Positions 16,650 to 25,946 of a DNA stretch of 64,000 bases are shown in pieces. Location: positions 1 through 64,000 of the forward strand of contig NZ_AUCX01000008.1 of the NCBI RefSeq assembly GCF_000429985.1, given 5' to 3'. Position 1 is the stretch's first letter. Each line of letters begins with the position of its first letter. Under the pieces are notes generated by a model. It was given only the letters and a program-made list of their open reading frames with translations. It searched no databases and was not told the origin of the DNA. Both the position numbers and the translations under genes were made by a program. The stretch comes from Maridesulfovibrio bastinii DSM 16055. Its GTDB lineage: Bacteria > Desulfobacterota > Desulfovibrionia > Desulfovibrionales > Desulfovibrionaceae.

Positions 16650-18254
16650 TTAAATGCTCAAGGGTGCATCAGCTGCACGCTTGGAGTTGTACAGATCAAA
16701 CAGGATACGGGAGACAAAAATCGCTGTGAACATCGAAGAAACAATACCGAGAGTAAGTGTCACAGCAAAACCTCGTACAGGACCTGTTCCGAACTGATAC
16801 AAAATAACAGCGGCGATAACCGTTGTCAGGTTGGCATCGAGAATTGTCAAAGTAGCTCTGGAATATCCTTCCCCGACAGCGGCTCTGGCTGTCAGTCCAC
16901 GTCTGATTTCTTCTCGTATCCTTTCAAAAATAATAACGTTTGCATCAACAGCCATACCGATCGTCAAAATAATACCTGCAAGTCCCGGGAGGGTCAGTGT
17001 AGCCCCGAAGGCAGCCAGCCCGGCAAGGATTAACAGGACGTTTATAACCAGAACGATATCGGCAACAAGGCCGGCAAAACCGTAGTATACAAGCATAAAG
17101 ATCAGAACCAGAGCACTACCTACAACCGCAGCTGTCACACCTTTACTGATGGACTCCTGTCCGAGAGAAGGTCCAACTGTTCTCTGCTCAAGGATTTTAA
17201 CAGGAGCCGGAAGTGAACCTGCTCTAAGAACAATTGCAAGGTCATGGGCCTCATCTGTTGAGAAACTACCTGTAATGCTTGCTTTTCCTCCACTGATTCT
17301 ATCCTGAATAACAGGAGCGGAGTAAACTTTACCATCCAGAACGATGGCCATACGCTTTTTAACATTTTCCCCGGTAATGCGTTCAAATATTTTACCACCG
17401 CGCCCATTGAAACTCATGGAAACATACGGCTGGTTGAACTGGTCAAAACGGGTTTGCGCATCAGTAATATAATCACCGGTTAAAACGGCTTCGGATCTAA
17501 CAACGATAGGCTTTTCAGAATAAGAGCCGTCAGCAAGTCTGTGACGGATAACAGTCAGCTCACGTCCCGGAGGAATGAGCCCTTTTTCAGCTTTTGCCAT
17601 ATCAACACTGTCATCGACCATTTTAAATTCGAGATGAGCTGTTTTACCGATAATTTTGATTGCCCGCTCCGGATCGTTAAGGCCTGGCAGCTGCACAAGA
17701 ATACGATTGCTGCTCTGCTGTTTACGGATGTCAGGTTCTGAAACACCGAACTCATCAATACGGTTACGAATGGTCTTTACAGCCTGATCAAGAGTCTGCT
17801 TGGCAAAAAATTTCTTATATTCCGGTGAGGGAGTGAAAACATATTTAATTTTACCGCCCTGGGCATCCACCTTGCTTTCAACATTCAAATAATTGAACTG
17901 TTTTTCAAGGATTTCTTCCAAAGCCTGCTGCTGCTCTTTCTTGAGAAGAATAGCTTCGAGCTTATCACCACCAAGGACTTTCGGTTTTAAAACCATAACG
18001 CCTTCATCACGTGCCACGGCTCTCAAATCATCACCGACACGAACAAGCGTATTATCGAGGGCTTTCTTGACGTCAACACCCAAAGTCAGATGAATTCCGC
18101 CTTTGAGGTCAAGACCAAGACTTATTTTGTCTTCAGGCAGAAAACGGCTTAATGCTGTTTTCTGAACAGAAGGCAATGACGGCAAAACGTAAGCCGCTCC
18201 AAGCAACAGGACAACCAGAGTCAGAATAATTCTCCAACGAAGACTCCCGTTCAT
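16650..18254 (-). CDS. secD: Protein translocase subunit SecD
   Basis: 534 residues. A first membrane helix (8-24) is followed by GLDLKGGIHLTLGVD (about 47-61), a large periplasmic domain with RNRIDEFGVSEPDI, and five C-terminal helices with GMAVDANVIIFERIREE, the SecD RND signature. Length is usual for SecD. GAGGAG sits directly before the ATG with a further AGGGAG upstream. It forms an operon with secF; a terminator-like hairpin lies between yajC and secD. Confidence 0.95.
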   Translation of the reverse strand: MNGSLRWRIILTLVVLLLGAAYVLPSLPSVQKTALSRFLPEDKISLGLDLKGGIHLTLGVDVKKALDNTLVRVGDDLRAVARDEGVMVLKPKVLGGDKLEAILLKKEQQQALEEILEKQFNYLNVESKVDAQGGKIKYVFTPSPEYKKFFAKQTLDQAVKTIRNRIDEFGVSEPDIRKQQSSNRILVQLPGLNDPERAIKIIGKTAHLEFKMVDDSVDMAKAEKGLIPPGRELTVIRHRLADGSYSEKPIVVRSEAVLTGDYITDAQTRFDQFNQPYVSMSFNGRGGKIFERITGENVKKRMAIVLDGKVYSAPVIQDRISGGKASITGSFSTDEAHDLAIVLRAGSLPAPVKILEQRTVGPSLGQESISKGVTAAVVGSALVLIFMLVYYGFAGLVADIVLVINVLLILAGLAAFGATLTLPGLAGIILTIGMAVDANVIIFERIREEIRRGLTARAAVGEGYSRATLTILDANLTTVIAAVILYQFGTGPVRGFAVTLTLGIVSSMFTAIFVSRILFDLYNSKRAADAPLSI

Positions 18255-18293
18255 CTCCTCTCCCTTATGAATTCAGTAAGTAGGAACTATTAA

Positions 18294-18348
18294 CACACAA
18301 AAAGGCAAGTGCCTTACCGGACTTCACCGGATCAAGCATCTTGCCTTT
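18294..18348 (-). terminator. Terminator or attenuator between yajC and secD
   Basis: Outer arms 18301-18309 and 18340-18348 pair perfectly over 9 bp and enclose an inner TCCGG/CCGGA-type hairpin; on the minus strand the stem is followed by TTTTTG. This would reduce read-through from yajC into secDF. Confidence 0.7.
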
Positions 18349-18442
18349 CAGGCTGAAAAAAACTTAACCAAATGAAAATAAATTTCTAATTAAGAATAAG
18401 TCAGCCTGACTTATTAACTCGATCGATAGAAACAAAATAAAT

Positions 18443-18793
18443 CTATTTAGATTTATTTTCCTGTTTCCTGACTGGGTTGGCAAGACCGGCAACATAACCT
18501 CTATCAACTTTAACGCTGAAGCCTTCTGCCAACTCTACAGTGAGTTCATCACCTTCAAGAGCAGTAATTCTGCCGTACATTCCTCCGCCTGTGAGAATGC
18601 GGTCACCCTTTTTAAGATCAGCAAGCATTTGTTTATGCTGTTTAGCCTTTTTCTGCTGAGGTCTGATGAGCAGGAAATAAAAAATAGCAAACATAAGGAT
18701 AAGAGGCAGAAAGGCTCCAAGCTGACCTGCAGGCCCCTGAGCAGCACCTTGACCACCGGCACCCATAGCATGGGCAACATTATCAAAAAACAT
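18443..18793 (-). CDS. yajC: Preprotein translocase accessory protein YajC
   Basis: 116 residues: a short glycine/alanine-rich periplasmic N-terminus, one membrane helix (about 27-44, LPLILMFAIFYFLL), the RPQQKKAKQHKQML motif that follows the helix in nearly all YajC proteins, and a small cytoplasmic domain (KKGDRILTGGGMYGRI). It associates with SecDF. An AGGAGG SD lies seven bases before the ATG. It heads the yajC-secD-secF cluster. Confidence 0.95.
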   Translation of the reverse strand: MFFDNVAHAMGAGGQGAAQGPAGQLGAFLPLILMFAIFYFLLIRPQQKKAKQHKQMLADLKKGDRILTGGGMYGRITALEGDELTVELAEGFSVKVDRGYVAGLANPVRKQENKSK

Positions 18794-19177
18794 TACATCC
18801 TCCTAAAAAGACAGAGTAATTAATAATTAGCTTTTAAAAACCAGAACGTTAATAATTAAACGCTCTGAACTTCCGACATTAACACTACTATAGATAATGT
18901 ATCCTCTAAAAACAAATTCAGACGAACCCTCAAAAAAGCATTCGCTAAATAAAAATCCACAGGAAATTCATCCCGAGTGAGGACAAAGAACCTGAGAGAT
19001 ATCATCGTCTATCAGAAAACATTTTCATAGGCAAAACCATTTAATGGTCAAACCCCGCATAAGATCTGATAAAATATAAATAAGCATCCCGAGGCAGGAC
19101 ACAAAAGTTATAGTTATGTAACCCTGTATAACTATATTGTCGAGAATGATTTTAATAGTGACAACTTTGCGACAACT
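18794..19177. other. Spacer of about 380 bp upstream of yajC
   Basis: No coding frame seen. It contains the hairpin at 19107 that may end the preceding minus-strand operon, a short palindrome ACCATTTAATGGT around 19040, and an imperfect inverted repeat near 18842-18868. It presumably holds the yajC promoter; I could not pick out convincing hexamers. Confidence 0.5.
19107..19137 (-). terminator. AT-rich hairpin after the FAD oxidoreductase gene
   Basis: Perfect 9-bp arms (19109-19117 and 19128-19136) with a 10-nt loop, followed on the minus strand by ACTTTT. It lies 41 bp past the stop codon, the usual place for a terminator, but the stem is low in G+C. Confidence 0.45.
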
Positions 19178-20410
19178 TCAGCTTTTCAGCAGATCAGGAT
19201 AAAGGTTGTTTTCCGCAAAAAAGGACATGACCCCTTCTTTCAATAAAAATAAGGCTGAAGACCTATCAAATTTCAGACCAGAGCGAAGCAATCCTGAGTA
19301 AAGGCCTGCAAATCCCCTGTCACCAACGATGCAATAACCATTCAACTCATTATTTTTTATAAATAATTTTCTGAAAAGACAATTATCTTTATCAATATAC
19401 TCAAGTTTCTCAACTTTTGGGGAATCAACCTCAACGGCTCCGCCTGCACTTATATTGATACCGAAAACGTTAATAGATCTTACAGGCGACTTATATACAT
19501 TCTTGATATCCATATCTACTGAAGCCATGGAGAGACCGGCACAAACTCCATAGTTATAAGAAGATGCAAAAAAACTGCTACTTTTGTTAATCAAATTTCC
19601 TGATAAAAAAACAGATGCGTCCTCTGAGCTCATTATAAATTTGTTTTCACTTCCATAGCTCACAATTTCATCAATCCCGGAAATTAAAACAGGTTTACCG
19701 GGTGCAGCATTCACGATGAAATCAGCTTCTCTGAAAAGCCCTGTTCCCAGAAGAACTCCCTTAAGTTTATCATCAGAAGATTTAACAACTTTTTTAATAG
19801 TTGAATCTGAAAAAACAGTAACGCCGAAACCGAGCATTCTCTTTTCCAAAATCTCACTACAGTTGTTATCAAACAGCTCAGGAAGTAGATGCCCCTGACA
19901 GAGAACAATTACCTCAATTCCATTTAATGACAAAACTTCAGCTATACTCAGGGCCTCAACTCCGTCTCCCAGAACTATAGCTCTTTTGGAAACAGATATC
20001 TTTTCTCTCAGATTCTCTATGTCCGTTAAAGAAAAAGCATCATAATAATTATCCTGCAAACAATTAGCAAAATTATGTTGTCGAGACCGGTTACCTGTAG
20101 CAAGCAGCAATGAGTCGTAGGATATCTCAGTTCCACTACTCAAAAAAACTACTTTTTTTTGAGTATCAACCAATTCAGCAGAACAGTCTAAACACAATTC
20201 AACACCGCGTTCAGTATAGTAATCAAAATTGCGTATTGATAACTTTTCATAACTCACCCGCCCACTCAAATAATAAGGAACCATAGCTCTACTGAATGCA
20301 GGAAATTTTTCTTTTCCTATAACGGTTATTGCACCGTCAAAATCATAGCGGCGAATTCCTTCTATGGCACCGACAGAGGCCGGTCCATTGCCTATAATAA
20401 CATATTTCAT
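19178..20410 (-). CDS. FAD/NAD(P)-dependent oxidoreductase of a glutamate-synthase-like module
   Basis: 410 residues. The N-terminal FAD motif is IIGNGPASVGAIEGIRR (4-20), followed by FSRAMVPYYLSG, an ATGNR segment near residue 105 and a second dinucleotide motif VLGDGVEALSIAEVL near 145, the layout of NADH oxidase/rubredoxin-reductase-like enzymes. The C-terminal ~90 residues resemble the dimerisation tail of this group. It follows the four-cluster ferredoxin gene by only 3 bp. In related Desulfovibrio loci such a protein accompanies a GltB2-type protein and a ferredoxin; here it may pass electrons between NAD(P)H and those Fe-S proteins. Confidence 0.75.
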   Translation of the reverse strand: MKYVIIGNGPASVGAIEGIRRYDFDGAITVIGKEKFPAFSRAMVPYYLSGRVSYEKLSIRNFDYYTERGVELCLDCSAELVDTQKKVVFLSSGTEISYDSLLLATGNRSRQHNFANCLQDNYYDAFSLTDIENLREKISVSKRAIVLGDGVEALSIAEVLSLNGIEVIVLCQGHLLPELFDNNCSEILEKRMLGFGVTVFSDSTIKKVVKSSDDKLKGVLLGTGLFREADFIVNAAPGKPVLISGIDEIVSYGSENKFIMSSEDASVFLSGNLINKSSSFFASSYNYGVCAGLSMASVDMDIKNVYKSPVRSINVFGINISAGGAVEVDSPKVEKLEYIDKDNCLFRKLFIKNNELNGYCIVGDRGFAGLYSGLLRSGLKFDRSSALFLLKEGVMSFFAENNLYPDLLKS

Positions 20411-20413
20411 GCC

Positions 20414-20857
20414 TCACCTTTCCTCATATACAAGAGCTGCATTGGGGCAGGCTTCAACGCAGGCAGGACCTTCCAATCTTTCTGAACATAAATTACAGAC
20501 TGCCACATGGTCACCTGCTGGAGAAATAAACACAGCTCCATAAGGACAGGCCGCAACACAAGAGAAACAGCTTAGACACTTAGCTTTATCATATTCAACC
20601 GTTCCTAAGCTGAAATCACTTTTCAGCGCTCCCGAAATACACGATTTAACACACTCAGGATCGGCACAATGTCTACAGTTCACGGCTATACTTATTTCTT
20701 TATTATTAAAAACTTTAATTTTTGAAACTAAACCGGTCAGACGCTCAGAGCAATATGCTGTCTTTAAATCTCTCGATTCCGAATTCACGGTGAGACAGGC
20801 TATTTCGCAAAGCCTGCATCCCATGCAAAAGTTCTTTTGAGGATATATAAGTTTCAT
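20414..20857 (-). CDS. Four-cluster 4Fe-4S ferredoxin-like electron transfer protein
   Basis: 147 residues with sixteen cysteines in four groups: C11/14/17/21, C61/64/69/73, C94/97/100/104 and C121/124/133/137. This is the CooF/HycB/DmsB-like arrangement of four [4Fe-4S] clusters. No signal peptide, so cytoplasmic. It lies between the GltB-like gene (37 bp upstream) and the FAD oxidoreductase gene (3 bp downstream), which makes it the likely electron bridge between them. Confidence 0.85.
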   Translation of the reverse strand: MKLIYPQKNFCMGCRLCEIACLTVNSESRDLKTAYCSERLTGLVSKIKVFNNKEISIAVNCRHCADPECVKSCISGALKSDFSLGTVEYDKAKCLSCFSCVAACPYGAVFISPAGDHVAVCNLCSERLEGPACVEACPNAALVYEER

Positions 20858-20894
20858 TTGTGGACCATTTTTATAAAATTAAAAATCGGACATT

Positions 20895-21965
20895 TTATTT
20901 TGGAAAAGAAAGCAGATCCATTCTACCTTTCAAAGAATGGATAGAGTCAATTTTAAGATTTTTTTTCAACCTTAAAACAGGTTTCATGAATTCGTAAGCA
21001 AGGGACTTGATTAGAGGAGTTTTTTGTTCCGGGTTCAACCTTTTGACCAAAGTATCATCAGTTGCAGCCAACCCCCAGGGACATAAATTTTCATTGCATC
21101 CCTGACAGCCAGTACACCCCAGCTCTTTTAAAACGGGAAATTCAAAATCAACGGCGTCAGCTCCAAGCAGAATCAATTTCAAAAAATCCGCAGGACTCTT
21201 TGCACCACAGCCGGTAGCAATAATTAAACACCTGTGTCTGATATTCAAAGTTGTAAGTTCCTTATGCAATTCGACAATAAAATCAACTTCAGAATAATCA
21301 GAATCAATTGAACTGCGGCATAGTACAGGCTCTGAACTTCGCTTTACGACTTCAACAATCTGTTCAATTGCTGAGCGCAAACAGGAGTCCTTAACAGTAC
21401 GCAATATGTACTCCTGACCGCCGTCAGAACTAATTATCTTTCCATCCACCATGTATGGTAAACTCAAACTCTCCGCCGCTTTTTTTATGGACAAGCTGTA
21501 GTTGTAATTAGCAACACATTTTCCACTTAGTGAAAACAAGATAGGAATACTAAATAACGGATTATCTTTCATCAAATTTTTATTATATGAAGCGACGTTC
21601 TGTATGAAATCGTCTTGAAATATAACTTTTGCTAAATCATCTTTAAAATGAATTGAATCAAGATCTAAATTTAGCTTGTAATATTCACGAATAGAAATTC
21701 CAGAACAACTGGAATAAAAAGAATTATCACTTGCAGCTGTCATATGTTCATTATGCATTATAGATATTGCACCTTCCGGGCACATGGCTTCACATCTGCG
21801 ACATCCTCTGCACAAAAGATTATTATGAACAAAACCGGAGTAATCCTTATGCTCATGAGCACCATAAGAACACTGCCCGATACAGACTCCGCACCCGATA
21901 CAAAGATTAAGATCCCTATGTATACTGAACTCCGGTAGAGAATCAGCTAAATTTTTAAAAATCAA
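20895..21965 (-). CDS. Degenerate GltB2-like (glutamate synthase-related) Fe-S protein
   Basis: TTG start at 21965, with GGAG five bases upstream; a TTG at 21980 is the alternative and directly abuts the nuclease stop. About 356 residues, against roughly 500 for archaeal-type GltB2. N-terminal ferredoxin part: CIGCGVCIGQC (22-32) and CRGCRRCEAMCP (52-63). SIPILFSLSGK near 140-150 resembles the start of the FMN barrel, and the C-terminal GADAVDFEFPVLKELGC with CTGCQGCNENLCPWGLA resembles its end with the 3Fe-4S-type cysteines. The middle of the barrel, including the GGTGAAP-type FMN site, appears missing. Catalysis as a glutamate synthase is therefore doubtful. Confidence 0.65.
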   Translation of the reverse strand: MIFKNLADSLPEFSIHRDLNLCIGCGVCIGQCSYGAHEHKDYSGFVHNNLLCRGCRRCEAMCPEGAISIMHNEHMTAASDNSFYSSCSGISIREYYKLNLDLDSIHFKDDLAKVIFQDDFIQNVASYNKNLMKDNPLFSIPILFSLSGKCVANYNYSLSIKKAAESLSLPYMVDGKIISSDGGQEYILRTVKDSCLRSAIEQIVEVVKRSSEPVLCRSSIDSDYSEVDFIVELHKELTTLNIRHRCLIIATGCGAKSPADFLKLILLGADAVDFEFPVLKELGCTGCQGCNENLCPWGLAATDDTLVKRLNPEQKTPLIKSLAYEFMKPVLRLKKNLKIDSIHSLKGRMDLLSFPK

Positions 21966-21980
21966 AATAACTCCGTACAA

Positions 21981-22679
21981 TTACTTTTCATAAGGCCAAA
22001 ATCCTGAATTACGTGCAGGAGAATATCCAGCAAGAACAGCCTGCTCAAGATTCTTAAAAAATTTCCGGTGATGCTTGCTTATTTTCCAAGCGATAGAAGA
22101 TGACACAGGAAAACATCTCCAGCTTTTTGAATTACCGACCCATTTCTCTCTGGCAAGAGCAGCATTAAAAATTCCTGCCCATAAACCGCAACGGTCTTTA
22201 ACGGCCTGGCACTGAGCCAAAAAAATTTTATTTTCAAGGACAGGAGAATTGCCTTTATGTTTATAAAAAAGTGCATTTCCTGTTCTAAGCATAACCTTGT
22301 TTACTAAATCTCCACCAGAAGTATATACCCAGCCAATGACTCTACCGTATCGGTCTGTTGTCTCAGTTTCAATGCGCACCATCTTTCGACTTATCAGCTC
22401 TTTCAAAGCCATCCATGACTTTTGGGCATAATAACCGTTAGGACTTTTGTTCTTTCCAGTTTCAGGGGCATCGATAGAAGCAAGCCTCACTTTAACACCT
22501 GAATCGAGAAGAAAAGTATCACCATCATAAACATAGGCGACCTTTCCCTCAATATCGGCACTTGCAACACTAACATGGCAAAAAAGCGCGCAAAGAATAA
22601 AAACCAAAAAAACGGAGCCCCGAAAGACTCCGATTTTTTTCATCATAATAGATAAAATTAAATTTATCTTTGTTCTCAT
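21981..22679 (-). CDS. Secreted thermonuclease-family (SNase) protein
   Basis: ATG at 22679, overlapping the glgP stop as TAATG. About 232 residues. A long N-terminal hydrophobic stretch ending in SVASA suggests a signal peptide cleaved before DIEGKVAYVYDGDTF. Catalytic residues of staphylococcal-type nucleases are present: VRLASIDAPETG (Arg, Asp and Glu) and DRYGRVIGW (second Arg). The C-terminal ~70 residues after the domain are extra and include SWRCFP. Probably a periplasmic or exported Ca-dependent nuclease. Its place inside an operon of glycogen and Fe-S genes is unexplained. Confidence 0.85.
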   Translation of the reverse strand: MRTKINLILSIMMKKIGVFRGSVFLVFILCALFCHVSVASADIEGKVAYVYDGDTFLLDSGVKVRLASIDAPETGKNKSPNGYYAQKSWMALKELISRKMVRIETETTDRYGRVIGWVYTSGGDLVNKVMLRTGNALFYKHKGNSPVLENKIFLAQCQAVKDRCGLWAGIFNAALAREKWVGNSKSWRCFPVSSSIAWKISKHHRKFFKNLEQAVLAGYSPARNSGFWPYEK

Positions 22680-25246
22680 TATTCGGTCCAATGTATGAGT
22701 CCAAGTGAATGAGGATCAAGAAGCAGAGGATGATGTGGAAGAACTCTGACAGTGAATCCGAACTTCCCGGCTTCCTGAGGCAGAACTTCACCCTGATACA
22801 GATACCAGCCTGATCCCATATCTTCTTCAGGAGTCATCTGTACCGTCTGCCTGCCGAGAAAATCATTATCCTGACCCACCGGACCAGAATATATCTCAAC
22901 CTGTACGTCTTCTGTTTTTAAACCGTTTAAAAATACTTCAGCACTTACAATAATAGGTTCCTGAACATAAACTTCGGTATGAGCTTCCGCGGTTATGTTT
23001 CGAACTTTAAGGCTGGACCACTTTGTCATAAGATCCATGCGCCATGCAGCAAGGTCCTTGGCTGCTTTAAATCCATCCTTCTCCATAACTAGATAGTTGT
23101 TATGGGCAGGAAGATAGGCAGTATGTACATAATCTTCAACCATGCGGTTGGCATTGAAAACCGGACCTAAATTAGAAAAAGCCGTCTTAATTTTAGCAAT
23201 CCAATTCCGTGGCAGATTTCCATGGCCGCGATCATAGAAATCCGGGATAATGTCATTTTCAAGAACTTTATATAGAGTCTGACTTTCAACAAAATCCTGA
23301 TAGGCATGGTCCGTATAATCTTCTCCCCTGCCAATTGCCCAGCCGAGGCTGTTATCAGGTTCAAAGGCTTCATCCCACCATCCATCAAGAGTACTGAACT
23401 GCAAAACGCCATTGGCCATGGCTTTCATGCCACTAGTTCCACAGGCTTCCAGAGGTCGGCGTGGAGTATTCAGCCACACATCACATCCCTGAACCATATA
23501 ACTTGCAATCCGCATATCATAATCTTCAAGAAATACCATATTCATACGGCATTCTTCCCTGCGGCAGAGCTGTATAAGATCCTGAATAAGCTTTTTACCT
23601 TCATTATCTTTGGGGTGGGCTTTACCTGCAAAAATAAACTGAATAGGACGTTTTTTATCAGACACTAGCTTTATCAGTCTTTCCTTGTCACTGAGGATAA
23701 GGTTAGCCCTTTTATAAGTAGCAAAGCGCCTTGCAAAACCTATTGTCAAAGCCTGAGGATCAAGAACTTCATCAGCAAGTTCCATATCTTTTCTGCGCGC
23801 CCCGATACTGGAAAGCTGTTTACGCAATCTTTTACGGACAAAATCAACCAGCCTTTCTCTTAAGCGCTCATGAGTTCGCCACAATTCAGCATCAGGAATG
23901 TTGGCTGCCTGCCGCCAGACTCTTTCACAATCAGGGTCTTCCCGCCAGTTTGTGCCGAGATAACGGTCAAAAATCTGCCCGAGATCAGAGGCTACAAATG
24001 TGGGCATGTGAACCCCATTAGTAATAGCACCGATAGGAACATCTTCTACCGGATATTGCGGCCAGACTCTTTTCCACATATTCCGTGAAACTTTTCCATG
24101 AAGCTTACTTACCCCGTTATTGAAACGGGAAAGTCTCAATGCCAGAACGGTCATGCAGAAAAGTTCTGAGTCATCTCTGGGATCTTCACGTCCTAAAGCC
24201 AGAAACACTTTGTAAGCAAGTCCCATTGTTGAAGCATAAGTTTCGAAATAAGGCCTCATCATTTCAGGCGGAAAACGGTCGTTGCCCGCAGGAACAGGAG
24301 TGTGCGTTGTAAAAATACTTGAAGAAGCCACAAGCTCCATCGCGGCTTCAAATGATAGGCCATGCTCAGTCATATATATTCTGATTCTTTCAAGTCCGGC
24401 AAAAGCTGAATGGCCTTCATTCATGTGGATTACTTTAGGCTCCAGTCCTAAAGCGGCCAAAGCTTTGATTCCTCCTATTCCAAGGAGAATTTCCTGCCAG
24501 AGCCTCATTTCCAGCTCGCCACCGTAAAGCTTTGAAGTGACTTCTTTAAAATACGGCGGGTTCTCAGAAATATTTGTATCAAGAAGATAAAGCTTAACTC
24601 TACCGACATTTACCTGCCAGATTCTGACATGTAACTGCTCACCTTTAAGGTCCACAGTGAACCTTACTTCTTCACCATTATCATCTTTCACAACCCTGAT
24701 AGGCATCTCTTCAAAATCATGATTGGGATAACGTTCCTGCTGCCAGCCATCCTGAGTCATATACTGTCTGAAATAACCATGCTGATAGCATAATCCTATC
24801 CCCACCAGCGGGATATTCAGATCACTAGATGATTTTAAATGGTCTCCGGCCAGAATACCCAGTCCGCCGGAGTATATCGGTAGCGAAAGTCCTATTCCGT
24901 ATTCAAAGCTGAAATATGCCACAACAGGCTGTGAAGTATCATCATCTTTAAAATCGAAAGAGCTTCCCTGTTTGGATAAATAATTTTTGTGGATACGTAT
25001 TGCTTCATCAAGACGCTGCAAAAAGAATTCATCTGTAGAAAGTTCTTCGAGCTGCTGCTGTGGAAGATTATTTAAAAACGCTACAGGATTCTGCTGACAA
25101 TCCCTCCAGAGCTTTTGATCTATAGAGGAAAAGATACTTGAAACATCACTGTTCCAGACAAAAAGAAAATTGTAGGCAAGGTCCCATAAAGGTTCCAGCT
25201 TTTTCGGCAGGCGAGGCACTACACTGTATACTCGAAGCGGCTGCAT
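22679..25246 (-). CDS. glgP: Alpha-glucan (glycogen) phosphorylase
   Basis: 855 residues, of the DUF3417-containing GT35 type. The N-terminal domain opens with LRVYSVVPRLPKKLEPLWDLA, then AYFSFEYGIGLSLPIYSGGLG and GDHLKSSSDLNIP, with ITNGVHMPTF in the middle. The C-terminal catalytic half has EACGTSGMKAMANG, whose lysine binds pyridoxal phosphate. It releases glucose-1-phosphate from glycogen or maltodextrins. AAGGAG lies seven bases before the ATG. It is the first gene of a five-gene minus-strand run, coupled to the nuclease gene by TAATG. Confidence 0.95.
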   Translation of the reverse strand: MQPLRVYSVVPRLPKKLEPLWDLAYNFLFVWNSDVSSIFSSIDQKLWRDCQQNPVAFLNNLPQQQLEELSTDEFFLQRLDEAIRIHKNYLSKQGSSFDFKDDDTSQPVVAYFSFEYGIGLSLPIYSGGLGILAGDHLKSSSDLNIPLVGIGLCYQHGYFRQYMTQDGWQQERYPNHDFEEMPIRVVKDDNGEEVRFTVDLKGEQLHVRIWQVNVGRVKLYLLDTNISENPPYFKEVTSKLYGGELEMRLWQEILLGIGGIKALAALGLEPKVIHMNEGHSAFAGLERIRIYMTEHGLSFEAAMELVASSSIFTTHTPVPAGNDRFPPEMMRPYFETYASTMGLAYKVFLALGREDPRDDSELFCMTVLALRLSRFNNGVSKLHGKVSRNMWKRVWPQYPVEDVPIGAITNGVHMPTFVASDLGQIFDRYLGTNWREDPDCERVWRQAANIPDAELWRTHERLRERLVDFVRKRLRKQLSSIGARRKDMELADEVLDPQALTIGFARRFATYKRANLILSDKERLIKLVSDKKRPIQFIFAGKAHPKDNEGKKLIQDLIQLCRREECRMNMVFLEDYDMRIASYMVQGCDVWLNTPRRPLEACGTSGMKAMANGVLQFSTLDGWWDEAFEPDNSLGWAIGRGEDYTDHAYQDFVESQTLYKVLENDIIPDFYDRGHGNLPRNWIAKIKTAFSNLGPVFNANRMVEDYVHTAYLPAHNNYLVMEKDGFKAAKDLAAWRMDLMTKWSSLKVRNITAEAHTEVYVQEPIIVSAEVFLNGLKTEDVQVEIYSGPVGQDNDFLGRQTVQMTPEEDMGSGWYLYQGEVLPQEAGKFGFTVRVLPHHPLLLDPHSLGLIHWTE

Positions 25247-25439
25247 GATAATCTCCTTATTGTGACCGACAGTCCGGTCTATTAAAGTATTACCGCATTA
25301 TTTGGCACTTAATTTATTTTAATGCCTTATCCTTCTGTTTTTTTCAAGACAGTATCACAATTTTTCAAATACAAAGTTGACACTTCAGGACCATTAGGAG
25401 CATTGTGCTCACTTCAAATCCCTAAAGGAGCCTGTAAGA

Positions 25440-25907
25440 ATGGTTAGTGGTTTCAAAATAGATATGAAAGTCAAATACCTGCACAAGGTCGCAGCTGAAT
25501 CTCCAATTGAATATTCGACACAAAGTTCAGCCGGAATAGACCTTCGTGCCTGTATGGAAAATGATTTTCAAGAAATAGCCCCGGGTGAAAGATTTGCCTT
25601 TCATACCGGTATCGCTATTGAAATCTGCTCCGAAGGAGTCGCCGGCTTTGTTTATTCACGAAGCGGACTCGGAACAAAAGAAGGCCTTACAGTCAGTCAG
25701 GGAGTCGGTGTAATCGACCCTGACTACAGAGGTGAAATAATCGTGTCACTACTTAATACATCTGATAAAAATCGACGAGTTGAGCGCGGACAGCGCATTG
25801 CACAGCTCGTTTTGATGCCCTACCATCACGCCCGCATTATCCCGGTGGAAGAACTTGATGAAACCGAAAGAGGCTGCGGTGGTTTCGGGCATACTGGCAA
25901 ACAGTAA
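25440..25907 (+). CDS. dut: dUTP diphosphatase
   Basis: 155 residues, trimeric dUTPase size. Five conserved motifs appear in order: SAGIDLRA (29-36), RSGLGTKEGL (about 78-87), GVIDPDYRGEI (about 94-104), RGQRIAQLVL (about 120-129) and the C-terminal RGCGGFGHTG. It hydrolyses dUTP to dUMP, keeping uracil out of DNA and feeding dTMP synthesis. GGAG lies nine bases before the ATG. It is followed 39 bp later by argD on the same strand. Confidence 0.96.
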   Translation: MVSGFKIDMKVKYLHKVAAESPIEYSTQSSAGIDLRACMENDFQEIAPGERFAFHTGIAIEICSEGVAGFVYSRSGLGTKEGLTVSQGVGVIDPDYRGEIIVSLLNTSDKNRRVERGQRIAQLVLMPYHHARIIPVEELDETERGCGGFGHTGKQ

Positions 25908-25946
25908 CATTAATACCGCACAAATAAAACAATTCAGGTTAATAAA

